A DNA stretch of 15,693 nucleotides from Alphaproteobacteria bacterium (GTDB lineage Bacteria > Pseudomonadota > Alphaproteobacteria > Sneathiellales > Sneathiellaceae). Made by a program: the position numbers and the translations under genes. This document shows, in pieces, positions 1-7,901 of this stretch. The stretch is taken from contig SBHH01000111.1 in the NCBI GenBank assembly GCA_006226265.1, positions 1 to 15,693 on the forward strand. Reading direction: 5' to 3'. Position 1 is the first letter of the stretch. Each line of letters begins with the position of its first letter. The notes beneath the pieces are model-generated. The model saw nothing but the letters and a program-made list of their open reading frames with translations. It was not told the origin of the DNA and did not search any database.

Positions 1-143
1 TTGTTCGACATATTCTGCGGCTTGAACGGGCGCACAATAAGGCCCCGGTTGCTGTAGGCACGGGCCAGCCCGGCGACAAGCAGCGACTTGCCGACATCGG
101 ACCCCGTTCCCTGCAGCATCAGGGTGGCGGCGCGCCCAGTCAT
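1..143 (-). CDS. cobQ: Cobyric acid synthase CobQ, N-terminal fragment
   Basis: CobQ is the glutamine-dependent cytoplasmic enzyme that amidates four carboxyl side chains of adenosylcobyrinic acid a,c-diamide to give cobyric acid. Only the first 47 or so codons lie in the window; the gene runs off the left edge. Translation from the ATG at 143-141 gives the P-loop-like motif [16 protein letters not shown] near residues 10-25, then [11 protein letters not shown], both hallmarks of the CobQ/BioD-type ATP-binding domain. The start overlaps the cobO stop by one base (TGATG). There is no strong ribosome binding site of its own, so translation is probably coupled to cobO. It is the distal visible gene of the riboswitch-controlled B12 operon. 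The short visible part leaves little doubt about the family. Confidence 0.93.
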   Translation of the reverse strand, partial: MTGRAATLMLQGTGSDVGKSLLVAGLARAYSNRGLIVRPFKPQNMSN

Positions 144-775
144 CAGAATTCTATTCCGACCTGCGCCTTGACGCCGGAGCGGAAGGGATGCTTGATCTGG
201 GTCATTTCGGTGACGAGATCGGCAATCTCGATCAGTTCCTCTTTCGCGTTCCGGCCCGTCACCACCACATGCAGCTTTTCAGGCTTGTTTTTGAGGAACT
301 CCACCACCTCTTCAAGCGGCAGGCTGTTATAGCGGAGCACGATGTTAAGCTCATCGAGGATGATCATGTCATAGGCGGGATCATCGCCCCGGCAGGCGTC
401 GATCATTGTCTTCGATTTTTCCCAGGCATTCTCGGCGGCGCGAATGTCGCGCTCGCGATCCTGCGTCTCCCAGGTGAAGCCTTCGCCCATCGTGTTGATC
501 TCGATCTGGTCGGGGAAGGCTTCCAGCACCTTTCGCTCCCCCGTCTCCCATTTGCCTTTCACATATTGCACGACGCCGACTTTCATGTCGTTGCCGATGG
601 CGCGAGCAGCGAGGCCGAAGGCCGCCGTGGACTTCCCCTTACCCTTGCCGGTATGGATGATGAGAAGGCCCTTCTCGATCGTTTTGGTGGCGAGCATTTT
701 ATCGCGTGCGGCTTTCTTCTTTGCGGCCTTGGCGTTGGCGCGGGCAATTTCCTCTGGCGTCAGGTTCTGGCTCAT
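143..775 (-). CDS. cobO: Corrinoid (cob(I)yrinic acid a,c-diamide) adenosyltransferase
   Basis: This 210-residue protein is a CobA/CobO-family ATP:corrinoid adenosyltransferase, which transfers the 5'-deoxyadenosyl group from ATP to the cobalt of cob(I)yrinic acid a,c-diamide. The basic N-terminal helix (residues 1-30) is followed by the P-loop [10 protein letters not shown] (41-50), the [14 protein letters not shown] segment near 97-110, the Walker-B-like DMIILDELN near 136-144, and the family-typical C-terminus [15 protein letters not shown]. Length is normal. The ATG overlaps the cobN stop as ATGA, and a good Shine-Dalgarno (GGGAGGGAG) lies just upstream inside the cobN end. The stop overlaps cobQ. 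It acts in the cytoplasm between cobalt insertion by CobNST and amidation by CobQ. The start is well supported. Confidence 0.96.
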   Translation of the reverse strand: MSQNLTPEEIARANAKAAKKKAARDKMLATKTIEKGLLIIHTGKGKGKSTAAFGLAARAIGNDMKVGVVQYVKGKWETGERKVLEAFPDQIEINTMGEGFTWETQDRERDIRAAENAWEKSKTMIDACRGDDPAYDMIILDELNIVLRYNSLPLEEVVEFLKNKPEKLHVVVTGRNAKEELIEIADLVTEMTQIKHPFRSGVKAQVGIEF

Positions 776-3700
776 AGGGCTCCCTCCCGTTTTAATTGAT
801 TGAGATCGTTGTGAATGGTGTTGCGGCGGGGCTGCCAGAGGCCGCGGGCAAGCGCCTCCTCGAACCGTTCCGCCATCTCGCGAAGTGCGTCGGGGTTATT
901 CTTTTCCAGAAACTCCCGCACTTTTTCATCGCCAAGATAGGCATCGAACAGCGCCTCGAAATGATGATCCCTTACCGCATGGGCGGTCGCGGCGAAAGCG
1001 AAAAGATAATCGACTGTTGCCGCCATTTCGAACGCGCCTTTATAGCCATGGCGCATCACGCCCTCGATCCATTTGGGATTGGCGGCGCGGGCACGGACGA
1101 CGCGGCCGACTTCTTCCTCCAGCGTGCGGATTTTGGGGCTTTCGGGCCGGGAATGATCGTTATGGAAGACCTGCGGCTGCGCGCCTTTCAAATGCCGGAC
1201 CGCCGCCGTCACGCCGCCTTCGAACTGGTAGTAATCGTCGCTATCCAGCAAGTCATGCTCCCGGTTGTCCTGATTATGAACAACGGCTTCGATCTTGGAG
1301 AGGCGCTTCTCGAACAGGCCATGGGCGGCCGTGCCTTCCGATCCGCCGCCATAGGCATAGCCACCCCAGGCGACATAGGCGCGGGCAAGATCGCCGGTAT
1401 CGGACCAGCCTTTTTCATCGATGAGGGCCTGAAGCCCCGCGCCGTAAGCGCCGGGTTTCGATCCGAACAGGCGGAAACTGGCTTGCTTTTTGGCGGCCTC
1501 CTCACTTGCCCCGGCGGCGATCAGCTCGGCCTTGTCCGTCTTGATCCGGGCGGCGAGGGGGTTGGTTTTCGCATCCTCCGGAAGCTCGCCGACGGCGCGG
1601 ACGGCACTATCAAAGAGGGCCATCTGCTGCGGGAAGGCATCGCGAAAAAAGCCGGAGACACGGAGCGTCACATCGACGCGCGGCCGATCGAGGAGGGAGG
1701 CGGGAATAATCTCGAACCCCGTCACGCGGGTCGAGGCCTTGTCCCATGTCGGCCGTACCCCCATGAGGGCGAGGGCCTGCGCAATATCATCGCCACCCGT
1801 CCGCATATTGGCGGTACCCCAGGCGCTTAAAATCATTGTCTTTGGCCAGGCGCCGTTTTCCTGGCGATAACGGTCGATCAGCAGCCCCGCCGATTTCCAG
1901 CCCAACAGCCAGGCGGTCGGCGTCGGTACAGCGCGGCTGTCGACGGAATAGAAATTGCGTCCTGTCGGCAGGACATCCTCCCGCCCGCGGGTCGGCGCGC
2001 CGGACGGGCCGGGATCAACGAACCGGCCATCGAGGCCTTTGAGGAGCCCCTCGATTTCCGCGCTCCCGCAAGTCTCGACATTCGGGCGGAGGACATCGTT
2101 CAAATGATCGAGCACGGCGTTCGTTGCCCTCCAGTCCTGGGCTGGGGCTTTCACGCCCGCCACCAGATCGGCGGCGAGCAGTTCCAGCCTTTCCACCGTA
2201 TCGCCGTTCGACCGCCATGTGCCGTCATATTGAAGCGCCTCGGGCCGGGTGCCTTGCCATTCCGCGCCCATCTCGCAATCGAGCGGGTCAAATTCTTCCA
2301 GAAGGTGAAGGTCGCTTGCAAGGCTTCGGATAAGGGAGGCGCTCGCCCCCTTGCCATCGCCCCGCGGGATGCGGAGAAGGGCGACGAGCAGGTCGGTCAA
2401 TTGCCGCCCGGTGGGCGCTCGCCCAAAGATATGTAGCCCGTCGCGGATCTGCAGCTCCTTCAACTCACAGAGATAATTGTCGAGCTTGGCAAGCCGGCTG
2501 TCTTCCGGATCATCGGGGTCAATGCCGCAATCCGTATCGATCCCGGTTGATTGCGTGAGTTCCAGAATTTGCCGGCGCAACAGCGCAATCCGGCGTGGAT
2601 CGACCCCAGCGGCATCGTAATATTCATCGACCAGCCGTTCGAGGTCGGCAAGCGGGCCATAGCTCTCGGCGCGGGTCATGGGCGGCGTCAGGTGATCGAT
2701 GATGACGGCGCTCGCCCGGCGCTTGGCTTGCGTTCCTTCGCCCGGATCATTGACGATGAAGGGATAGAGATGAACCATCGGGCCGAGCATGGTCTCGGGA
2801 TAGCATTCATCGGACAGCGCGACCGACTTGCCGGGCAGCCATTCCAGATTACCATGCTTGCCCATATGGATAACGGCCTGTACTTCTTCCGTCTCGCGCA
2901 GCCAGGCATAAAAGGCGAGATAGCCATGCGGTGGTACCAGATCGGGATCGTGATAGCTGGCGGCGGGATCGATATTATAGCCGCGCGCGGGCTGGATGCC
3001 GGTCAGGATATTGCCATAGCGGCGAATAGCGAGATGAAAATGATCGCCCGCGACGAAGGGATCGCTTTCGGGATCGCCCCAGCGCGCCATTATCTCGGAC
3101 TGCAACTTCTCAGGCAGCTTTGCGAAGAAGGCGCGATAGCTTGCAATCGAATAGGGGACACCCTGCCGTGTCGTGGCGCGCGTCCGGTCATTGGTCGGCC
3201 CCGCCAGCAAGTCGTCAATCAAGGCATTGCCATCCGCCGGAAAGGTGCCGGTCTCATATCCCGCCGCCTGAAGTGCCTTTAAAACCTCGATCGCGCCCGC
3301 AGGGGTATCAAGGCCGACGCCGTTGCCGATGCGGCCGTTTTTATTGGGATAGTTCGCTAAGATCAGCGCGACTTTCCGGTCTTCTGCTTTCGTATTACGA
3401 AGCTTCGCCCAGGCGGCGGCAAGATCGGCGGTAAAGTCGATCCGGTCCGGCACGGGCTTATAGGCAACGATGCGCGTTTCCGTAAGGTCATCGAAGCCCG
3501 CATCGGACTTGAAGGAGACGGCGCGCGCGAGGATACGCCCGTCCACTTCCGGCAAGGCGACATTCATCGCGATATCGCGCGCGGAAAGACCACTTACCCC
3601 GTTCCGCCAGTTCTCCTCGTTGCTCCCTGAAAAAATCACCTGCAGGACGGGGCAGTCCGCTGCATCGAAGGGTGTTTCCTTCCGCACCGCCCCGGGGTTG

Positions 3701-4509
3701 GAGACGGCAAATCCCGTCGCGTTCAACAGGACCGAGGGCTTCGTTTCACCAAGGCAATGACGGACGATATCGGCGGAGACAGGGTCTTTCAGGCTTGCGA
3801 CAAAGAGCGGCAGGGGATTGAGCCCGCGTTTCTGGAGGGCTGTGATCAGCGCATCGACGGGCGCAAGATTATCCGCCTGATAAAGCGCGCGGTAGAAGAC
3901 GATACCAACGACGGGCGCCTCGGCCTGCCAGAATTTTCTCAAATCCTCAAGTGCGGGAAGGCCCATTTCGGGCCAGTAAATTCCGGCTTTGAGAAGCGGT
4001 TTCGGCTCTCGCCAGCCGCTTTTCTCATCAAGAAGATAGGCCGCGTAATCAAGGAAGCCCGCGTAATTCTCCGCTCCGCCTTCGACCATATAACGCCAGA
4101 GCCGGTGCGCGGCCTCGCGCGGCAGGGTATTGAGGGCGGAAAGCTCCTCATCCGGCTGGTCGTCGCCCGGCAGGATGGCAAGCTTGATCCCCTTCGCGCG
4201 GCAGCATTCGGTGATTTTCTCAACCCCGTAAGGCCAATAGCTGATCCCGCCCAGGAGCCGCAAAATGACCAGCTTTGCGTTCGCGATCATTTCCTCGACA
4301 TAGATATCGACGGAAAGGTTATGGGCAAGCTGCATGGAATTGGCGAGCCGGAGGGTAGGGGCGTCAACGCGCGTGCTTTGCGCCTTCGAAAGACTCGCAA
4401 GCTCGCTGTCGGCGGCGGACAGGTAGAGGATCTCGCCCGGCGTCTGGGCAAGATCAACCGCTTCCGATCCGTCCGAGACGCTTCCCGGTATGGCTGCCAG
4501 AAGATGCAT
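772..4509 (-). CDS. cobN: Cobaltochelatase subunit CobN
   Basis: CobN is the large substrate-binding subunit of the aerobic ATP-dependent cobaltochelatase (CobNST), which inserts Co(II) into hydrogenobyrinic acid a,c-diamide. The 1245 residues match the usual size. The N-terminus (MHLLAAIPGSVSDGSEAVDL, then ILYLSAADSELASL) is typical of CobN. The BchH/ChlH-like core carries the conserved HMGKHGNLEWLPGKS block near residues 547-561, followed by VHLYPFIVNDPGEGTQAKRR. The frame is intact, with no frameshift. The partner subunits CobS and CobT are not in this window. The ATG lies one base after the cobW stop (TGA-C-ATG) and has no evident ribosome binding site, so it is probably translated by reinitiation. 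BchH or the nickel chelatase homologues are less likely, given the neighbours cobW, cobO and cobQ. Confidence 0.97.
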   Translation of the reverse strand: MHLLAAIPGSVSDGSEAVDLAQTPGEILYLSAADSELASLSKAQSTRVDAPTLRLANSMQLAHNLSVDIYVEEMIANAKLVILRLLGGISYWPYGVEKITECCRAKGIKLAILPGDDQPDEELSALNTLPREAAHRLWRYMVEGGAENYAGFLDYAAYLLDEKSGWREPKPLLKAGIYWPEMGLPALEDLRKFWQAEAPVVGIVFYRALYQADNLAPVDALITALQKRGLNPLPLFVASLKDPVSADIVRHCLGETKPSVLLNATGFAVSNPGAVRKETPFDAADCPVLQVIFSGSNEENWRNGVSGLSARDIAMNVALPEVDGRILARAVSFKSDAGFDDLTETRIVAYKPVPDRIDFTADLAAAWAKLRNTKAEDRKVALILANYPNKNGRIGNGVGLDTPAGAIEVLKALQAAGYETGTFPADGNALIDDLLAGPTNDRTRATTRQGVPYSIASYRAFFAKLPEKLQSEIMARWGDPESDPFVAGDHFHLAIRRYGNILTGIQPARGYNIDPAASYHDPDLVPPHGYLAFYAWLRETEEVQAVIHMGKHGNLEWLPGKSVALSDECYPETMLGPMVHLYPFIVNDPGEGTQAKRRASAVIIDHLTPPMTRAESYGPLADLERLVDEYYDAAGVDPRRIALLRRQILELTQSTGIDTDCGIDPDDPEDSRLAKLDNYLCELKELQIRDGLHIFGRAPTGRQLTDLLVALLRIPRGDGKGASASLIRSLASDLHLLEEFDPLDCEMGAEWQGTRPEALQYDGTWRSNGDTVERLELLAADLVAGVKAPAQDWRATNAVLDHLNDVLRPNVETCGSAEIEGLLKGLDGRFVDPGPSGAPTRGREDVLPTGRNFYSVDSRAVPTPTAWLLGWKSAGLLIDRYRQENGAWPKTMILSAWGTANMRTGGDDIAQALALMGVRPTWDKASTRVTGFEIIPASLLDRPRVDVTLRVSGFFRDAFPQQMALFDSAVRAVGELPEDAKTNPLAARIKTDKAELIAAGASEEAAKKQASFRLFGSKPGAYGAGLQALIDEKGWSDTGDLARAYVAWGGYAYGGGSEGTAAHGLFEKRLSKIEAVVHNQDNREHDLLDSDDYYQFEGGVTAAVRHLKGAQPQVFHNDHSRPESPKIRTLEEEVGRVVRARAANPKWIEGVMRHGYKGAFEMAATVDYLFAFAATAHAVRDHHFEALFDAYLGDEKVREFLEKNNPDALREMAERFEEALARGLWQPRRNTIHNDLNQLKREGAL

Positions 4510-4510
4510 G

Positions 4511-5539
4511 TCAGGCCGTGATCACGCGGGCGATGGCCTCACGGTCCATGCCATGCTCACCGATGATGACAAGCTTGCTGATACGGGGTTCGCCCGCGTC
4601 CCATTCCCGGTCGAAATAATGCTGAAGCCGGTTACCGACTCCCTGCAGGATTAATCGCATCTCCTTGCCTTCGACGGTAAGGAAGCCTTTCACGCGGAGG
4701 ATCTTGTGATCCGCAATTGCCGCTTCCAGCCGTTCGATCAGATGGGCAGGCGAGGGGATGGCTCCGACATCGAGAACGAAGCTGTCGAAATCGTCATGCT
4801 CGTGATCGTCCGCGTCGTCATGGACGGAGGGACGGGCGGCAAGGTCATCCTCCGCCGCCGCGCCGAGGCCCAGAAGCACCCGCGCATCGATATCCGCATG
4901 GCTGGTGCTGAGCAGCTTAACCGCAGGGCGGACACGCGCCTTCAAAGTGGCCGTTGCCTTGGCCAGTGCCTCGGCATCCAGCATGTCGGACTTGTTGATC
5001 AGGATCATGTCGGCGCAATTTACCTGATCGTCGAACAGCTCTTCCAGCGGGCTGTCATGATCCAGCATCTCGTCCGCCTCCCGCTGTGCCTGTACGGCTT
5101 CCGGATTGGCGGCGAAAAGCCCATCGCGGAACGCAGGTCCGTCGATCACGGTCACGACGCCGTCGACGGTGACGCGGGTTCTGACTTCCGGCCAGCCGAA
5201 AGCGCGGACCAGCGGTTTTGGAAGCGCAAGGCCCGAGGTTTCGACGATGATATGATCGGGCTTGTCTTCCCGGTCGAGCAGTTTCTGGATGGTCGGCAGG
5301 AAGTCATCGGCGACGGTGCAGCAGATGCAGCCGTTCGCGAGCTCGACAATATCTTCCTCCGTGCAGTTTTCGTTGCCGCAACCTTTTAGGAGCTCGCCAT
5401 CGACGCCGAGATCGCCGAACTCGTTGATGATGAGGGCGAGCTTGCGTCCCTCCGACTTCTCGATGAGATTGCGGATCAGGCTGGTCTTGCCGGCACCGAG
5501 GAAGCCGGTGATGACGGTCGCGGGGATTTTCTGGGTCAT
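4511..5539 (-). CDS. cobW: CobW, COG0523 GTPase (cobalt metallochaperone for B12 synthesis)
   Basis: CobW is a G3E-family GTPase (SIMIBI class), thought to deliver cobalt for corrin synthesis. The 342-residue protein has Walker A GFLGAGKTS (12-20), the metal-binding CxCC motif as GCICC (C71, C73, C74), ETSGLA near 100-105, and the guanine-specificity motif NKSD (182-185). A His/Asp-rich linker HDDADDHEHDD (240-250) precedes the C-terminal CobW_C domain (about 253-342). The ATG overlaps the stop of an upstream 43-codon ORF as ATGA, and nothing resembling a Shine-Dalgarno stands directly before it. Translation therefore probably depends on that ORF. It is the first large gene behind the B12 riboswitch and immediately precedes cobN. 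COG0523 paralogues for zinc exist, but the context points to cobalt. Confidence 0.96.
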   Translation of the reverse strand: MTQKIPATVITGFLGAGKTSLIRNLIEKSEGRKLALIINEFGDLGVDGELLKGCGNENCTEEDIVELANGCICCTVADDFLPTIQKLLDREDKPDHIIVETSGLALPKPLVRAFGWPEVRTRVTVDGVVTVIDGPAFRDGLFAANPEAVQAQREADEMLDHDSPLEELFDDQVNCADMILINKSDMLDAEALAKATATLKARVRPAVKLLSTSHADIDARVLLGLGAAAEDDLAARPSVHDDADDHEHDDFDSFVLDVGAIPSPAHLIERLEAAIADHKILRVKGFLTVEGKEMRLILQGVGNRLQHYFDREWDAGEPRISKLVIIGEHGMDREAIARVITA

Positions 5540-5667
5540 GGATGAAGTCCGGTTGTAAGGGGATCGTTATGTCCGCTGTGCGGCGCGGACACGCAAAGAC
5601 AGGCCGCAGGAAAGCCGCCTTTGTCAGGGTTCGGGAAAGTATCGCGCAAATTCAAAACGCTCATCAT
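5536..5667 (-). CDS. Small 43-residue ORF coupled to cobW, function unknown
   Basis: I do not recognise this protein. The ORF begins with two ATGs in tandem (5667 and 5664) behind a strong GGAGG (5675-5671). It runs 43 codons and stops in a TGA that overlaps the cobW ATG (ATGA at 5539-5536). cobW itself has no visible ribosome binding site, so this ORF probably supplies ribosomes to it. The second ATG has the better spacing (6 bases). The peptide starts MMSVLNLRDTFPNPDKGGFP and then contains CLCVSAPHSGHND, with two cysteines and three histidines (H30, H33, H42) that could bind a metal. No signal peptide or membrane segment is evident. It could be a functional small protein or only a leader peptide that passes riboswitch control on to cobW. 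The arrangement is seen directly; the role is inferred. Confidence 0.55.
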   Translation of the reverse strand: MMSVLNLRDTFPNPDKGGFPAACLCVSAPHSGHNDPLTTGLHP

Positions 5668-5681
5668 GATCCTCCGTCATG
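5665..5681 (-). promoter_or_regulatory. Hairpin presenting the small-ORF ribosome binding site
   Basis: On the minus strand the sequence reads CATGA-CGGAGGA-TCATG: 5-bp perfect arms around a 7-base loop. The GGAGG lies in the loop and the first ATG in the 3' arm. It sits 24 bases past the riboswitch B12 box, where a translational expression platform would be expected. There is no run of Us, so an intrinsic terminator is unlikely. The pairing is seen; regulatory use is inferred. Confidence 0.35.
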
Positions 5682-5704
5682 CAGCAGAAGTGTCAATGGA
5701 TGAT

Positions 5705-5838
5705 GGCAGGTCTCCTGGCTTGCGAATGACACCGGCACAGACCTTCCCGAGCAAGTCAGTGGTGTGTTGTACCGGCTAATCGCTTACAGTTGCGGGGACA
5801 GCCGCGGCTTTGATCGATAAATCTCACCGCATTCCCTT
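5705..5838 (-). promoter_or_regulatory. Cobalamin (AdoCbl) riboswitch
   Basis: The minus strand has the cobalamin riboswitch elements in order: GGGAATGCGGTGAGA at the 5' end, CCGCGGCTGTCCCCGCAACTG in the middle region (the first part of it quoted, 5808 to about 5788), CCACTGACTTGCTCGGGAAGG, and the terminal B12 box AAGCCAGGAGACCTGCC ending at 5705. The aptamer binds adenosylcobalamin and lowers expression of the downstream genes when B12 is plentiful. It lies 38 bases before the small ORF and 166 bases before cobW, so it should control the small ORF and cobW-cobN-cobO-cobQ. No terminator hairpin with a U-run follows, which suggests control of translation start. The 5' and 3' limits are approximate. 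No convincing promoter was identified in the roughly 80 bases between it and the cobC stop. Confidence 0.95.
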
Positions 5839-5917
5839 ATAATCCCGAAATGGGAACCATCGGATGGGACGCTACGGCGGAATGGCGATGCTGTCAATCC
5901 GTAAGCACCGCCGGGCG

Positions 5918-6952
5918 CTATTTTGCGAAGGCGTGAAGCGCAACCTTCAACCGGCGCCAATCTTTCTCTTCGCCCGGCAGGCCGAAGCGGAGATGGCGGG
6001 GCCGCCCTTCGAAAGCGCGGACAAGCAGGCCCGCCCTGCAAAGATGATCGAAAAGCCGTGGCGCGTCCGGCGTTTCGACAAGGCGGAAAAGATCGGTGCC
6101 ACCCCGAAGCTCAAGTCCGGTATTTTCAAGCATCCGATCGACCCGTTTCGCGGACAGCGCAAGCGATTTTCTCATTTCATCGATCCAGATGGAATCGGTG
6201 AGTGCTTTCGTCCCGATTTCAAGTGCGGGTCCGCTTACTGCCCAGGGGCCGATTTCCTCGCGCATCTGCTCGACAAGTATCAAAGGCCCCGCCATGAAAC
6301 CGAGCCGGAGTCCGGCAAGGCCGAAGAACTTGCCGAGTGATTTCAGGATGACGAGTCCGTCACCCCCAGCAAGCGGGGCGAGGGAGACATCGGGCGCGGT
6401 ATCGGCAAAAGCTTCGTCGACGACCAGCAGGCCGCCCCGCCGCCGCATTTCCTCCTGAAGCGCGTGAAGTTCCAGTTTGGCGTAGAGCCGTCCATCCGGA
6501 TTGTTGGGATGGACGAGAACCACGACGCGGGCGTTTTTCAGTTCCGACAGGGTCGAGATTTCCCGCACCCTGTGGCCTGCCCGGGCCCAGCAGATGCCGT
6601 GCTCTGAATAGGTGGGGGAGAGGATCGCAACTTCGCAAGGGGCAATCAAATGGGGCAGGCGCTGGATCGCGGCCTGCGTACCGGGAAGGGGGCAGAGGGA
6701 GGCATCCTCGGAAAAGCCATAATAGCGCCGTGCGGTGTCGAGGAGCTTTCGTGTGGCCGTTTTTCCGGGTAGCCGCTGCCAGCTTTGGGGCGAAATTTCG
6801 GGCAAGGGATAGGCGTTCGGATTTATTCCCGTGCTGAGATCGAGCCATCCTGCTTTCGGCGTTCCGTAAATGACGGCCGCCCAGTCGAGATTACCGCCGT
6901 GAGCGGGCAGGAAGGATGATTTTTCTGGCCCATCGGCAGGAAGGATTTGCAT
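5918..6952 (-). CDS. cobC: Threonine-phosphate decarboxylase CobC (PLP-dependent)
   Basis: This class I/II aminotransferase-fold enzyme decarboxylates L-threonine O-3-phosphate to (R)-1-amino-2-propanol O-2-phosphate, the linker for the nucleotide loop of B12. The family signature HGGNL lies at residues 18-22, HPNNPDG at 149-154, DEAF at 179-182, and the PLP-lysine motif SLGKFFGLAGLRLGF at 205-219 (K208), with LRFGLPG near the C-terminus. I place the start at the ATG at 6952, which has GAGG 6 bases upstream. This gives 344 residues. An in-frame ATG 33 bases earlier (6985) has no ribosome binding site. A histidinol-phosphate aminotransferase is the closest alternative, but HGGNL and the B12 context favour CobC. 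The usual companion cobD/cbiB (cobinamide synthase) is absent here. It lies upstream of the riboswitch and so is not under it. Confidence 0.93.
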   Translation of the reverse strand: MQILPADGPEKSSFLPAHGGNLDWAAVIYGTPKAGWLDLSTGINPNAYPLPEISPQSWQRLPGKTATRKLLDTARRYYGFSEDASLCPLPGTQAAIQRLPHLIAPCEVAILSPTYSEHGICWARAGHRVREISTLSELKNARVVVLVHPNNPDGRLYAKLELHALQEEMRRRGGLLVVDEAFADTAPDVSLAPLAGGDGLVILKSLGKFFGLAGLRLGFMAGPLILVEQMREEIGPWAVSGPALEIGTKALTDSIWIDEMRKSLALSAKRVDRMLENTGLELRGGTDLFRLVETPDAPRLFDHLCRAGLLVRAFEGRPRHLRFGLPGEEKDWRRLKVALHAFAK

Positions 6953-7033
6953 GACGCCTCGTGAAAAAGGAAACTGCCCTCTCATAGCAGAATGCAGCTT
7001 GTTTTCGCAAATTTATCCTGTAGGGTTAGGCGC

Positions 7034-7822
7034 ATGGCGGGAAAATCGGACATGAAGATCGTCGTCAAGGATCTTTGCAAGAGTTTCGACGGCGTACAGG
7101 TTTTGAACGGAGTGAATCTCGAGGTACGAAACGGCGAGATCATGACCCTGATCGGCCCGTCCGGTGCGGGCAAGACGCTCACCCTCAAATGCATCCTCGG
7201 CCTTGTGAAGCCCGACAGTGGCTCGATCCTGCTGGATGGTGTGGAAGTCCGCGATCTGTCGGACAAGGAACGGACCGAGTTTTTCCGCAATTTCGGCATC
7301 CTGTTTCAGCGTTCCGGTCTCTTCGACAGCCTTCCCGTATGGGAGAATATCGGCTTCCGACTGCTGCAGCAGCCGGGCGCAACCCGAAAGGAAGTAAAAG
7401 CCGAGGCGATTGAGCGGCTCCGCTCCGTCGGGCTTTCTGCCGACATCGCCGATCTTTTTCCGGCGGAACTGTCGGGCGGCATGCAGAAACGCGTCGGCTT
7501 CGCGCGCGCCATCGCGGGCAAGCCGCCGATCCTCTTTCTCGATGAGCCGACGGCTGGTCTCGACCCGATCATGAGCAATGTGATCAACGACCATATCTTC
7601 AATAATGTACGCGAACTTGGCAGCACTGTCGTCGCGATCACCAGCAATCTCCTGACGGCCCGCATCATTTCCGACCGGATCGCAATGCTGCATGAGGGGC
7701 GGATCGTCTGGACGGGCGATGTGCTCGAAGCGGTGAAAAGCGATGATCCTTATGTTTCGCAATTCTGGAACAAGCGCAAAGACGGTCCGATCCAGATGCC
7801 GGTGACCACGATTTCCGCCTGA
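7034..7822 (+). CDS. MlaF-like ABC transporter ATPase with an altered H-loop
   Basis: This is an ABC ATPase of the MlaF/Ttg2A group, which energises phospholipid or sterol movement between inner and outer membranes with an MlaE-type permease and MlaD-type MCE proteins. From the chosen ATG (262 residues): Walker A GPSGAGKT (41-48), Q-loop Q92, signature LSGGMQKR (147-153) and Walker B ILFLDEPTAGLDP (166-178). The typical tail IAMLHEGRIVWTG follows, then YVSQFW and KDGPI. The H-loop, normally ITHD, reads ITSN, so the catalytic switch histidine is serine at residue 204. No permease or MCE gene adjoins it; the 3' neighbour is an unknown protein. The start at 7034 follows AGG at short spacing. 6992 and 7052 are alternatives, and homology begins at the latter. 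Confidence 0.88.
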   Translation: MAGKSDMKIVVKDLCKSFDGVQVLNGVNLEVRNGEIMTLIGPSGAGKTLTLKCILGLVKPDSGSILLDGVEVRDLSDKERTEFFRNFGILFQRSGLFDSLPVWENIGFRLLQQPGATRKEVKAEAIERLRSVGLSADIADLFPAELSGGMQKRVGFARAIAGKPPILFLDEPTAGLDPIMSNVINDHIFNNVRELGSTVVAITSNLLTARIISDRIAMLHEGRIVWTGDVLEAVKSDDPYVSQFWNKRKDGPIQMPVTTISA

Positions 7823-7901
7823 AATCCTGACTTTTCTTGCTCACGAAGCCCGTCGCTTTTGCGTCTCAAGGGTCAGACTGCGGATAGTCGGGAAAATCAC
7901 T

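Noticed and set aside
796..4521. Several long plus-strand open frames opposite cobN (for example 796-1830, 2551-3282 and 3757-4521)
   Set aside because: They mirror the codon bias of cobN in GC-rich DNA, have no family motifs and no good ribosome binding sites, while cobN is unambiguous on the other strand.
5838..5843. A TATAAT on the plus strand beside the riboswitch
   Set aside because: No plus-strand gene follows, since cobC is on the other strand. Read on the minus strand as a -10 box, it would start transcription inside the aptamer.
6953..7033. A possible second B12 riboswitch or divergent operator before cobC
   Set aside because: The gap is only about 80 bases and contains no B12 box or recognisable inverted repeat.
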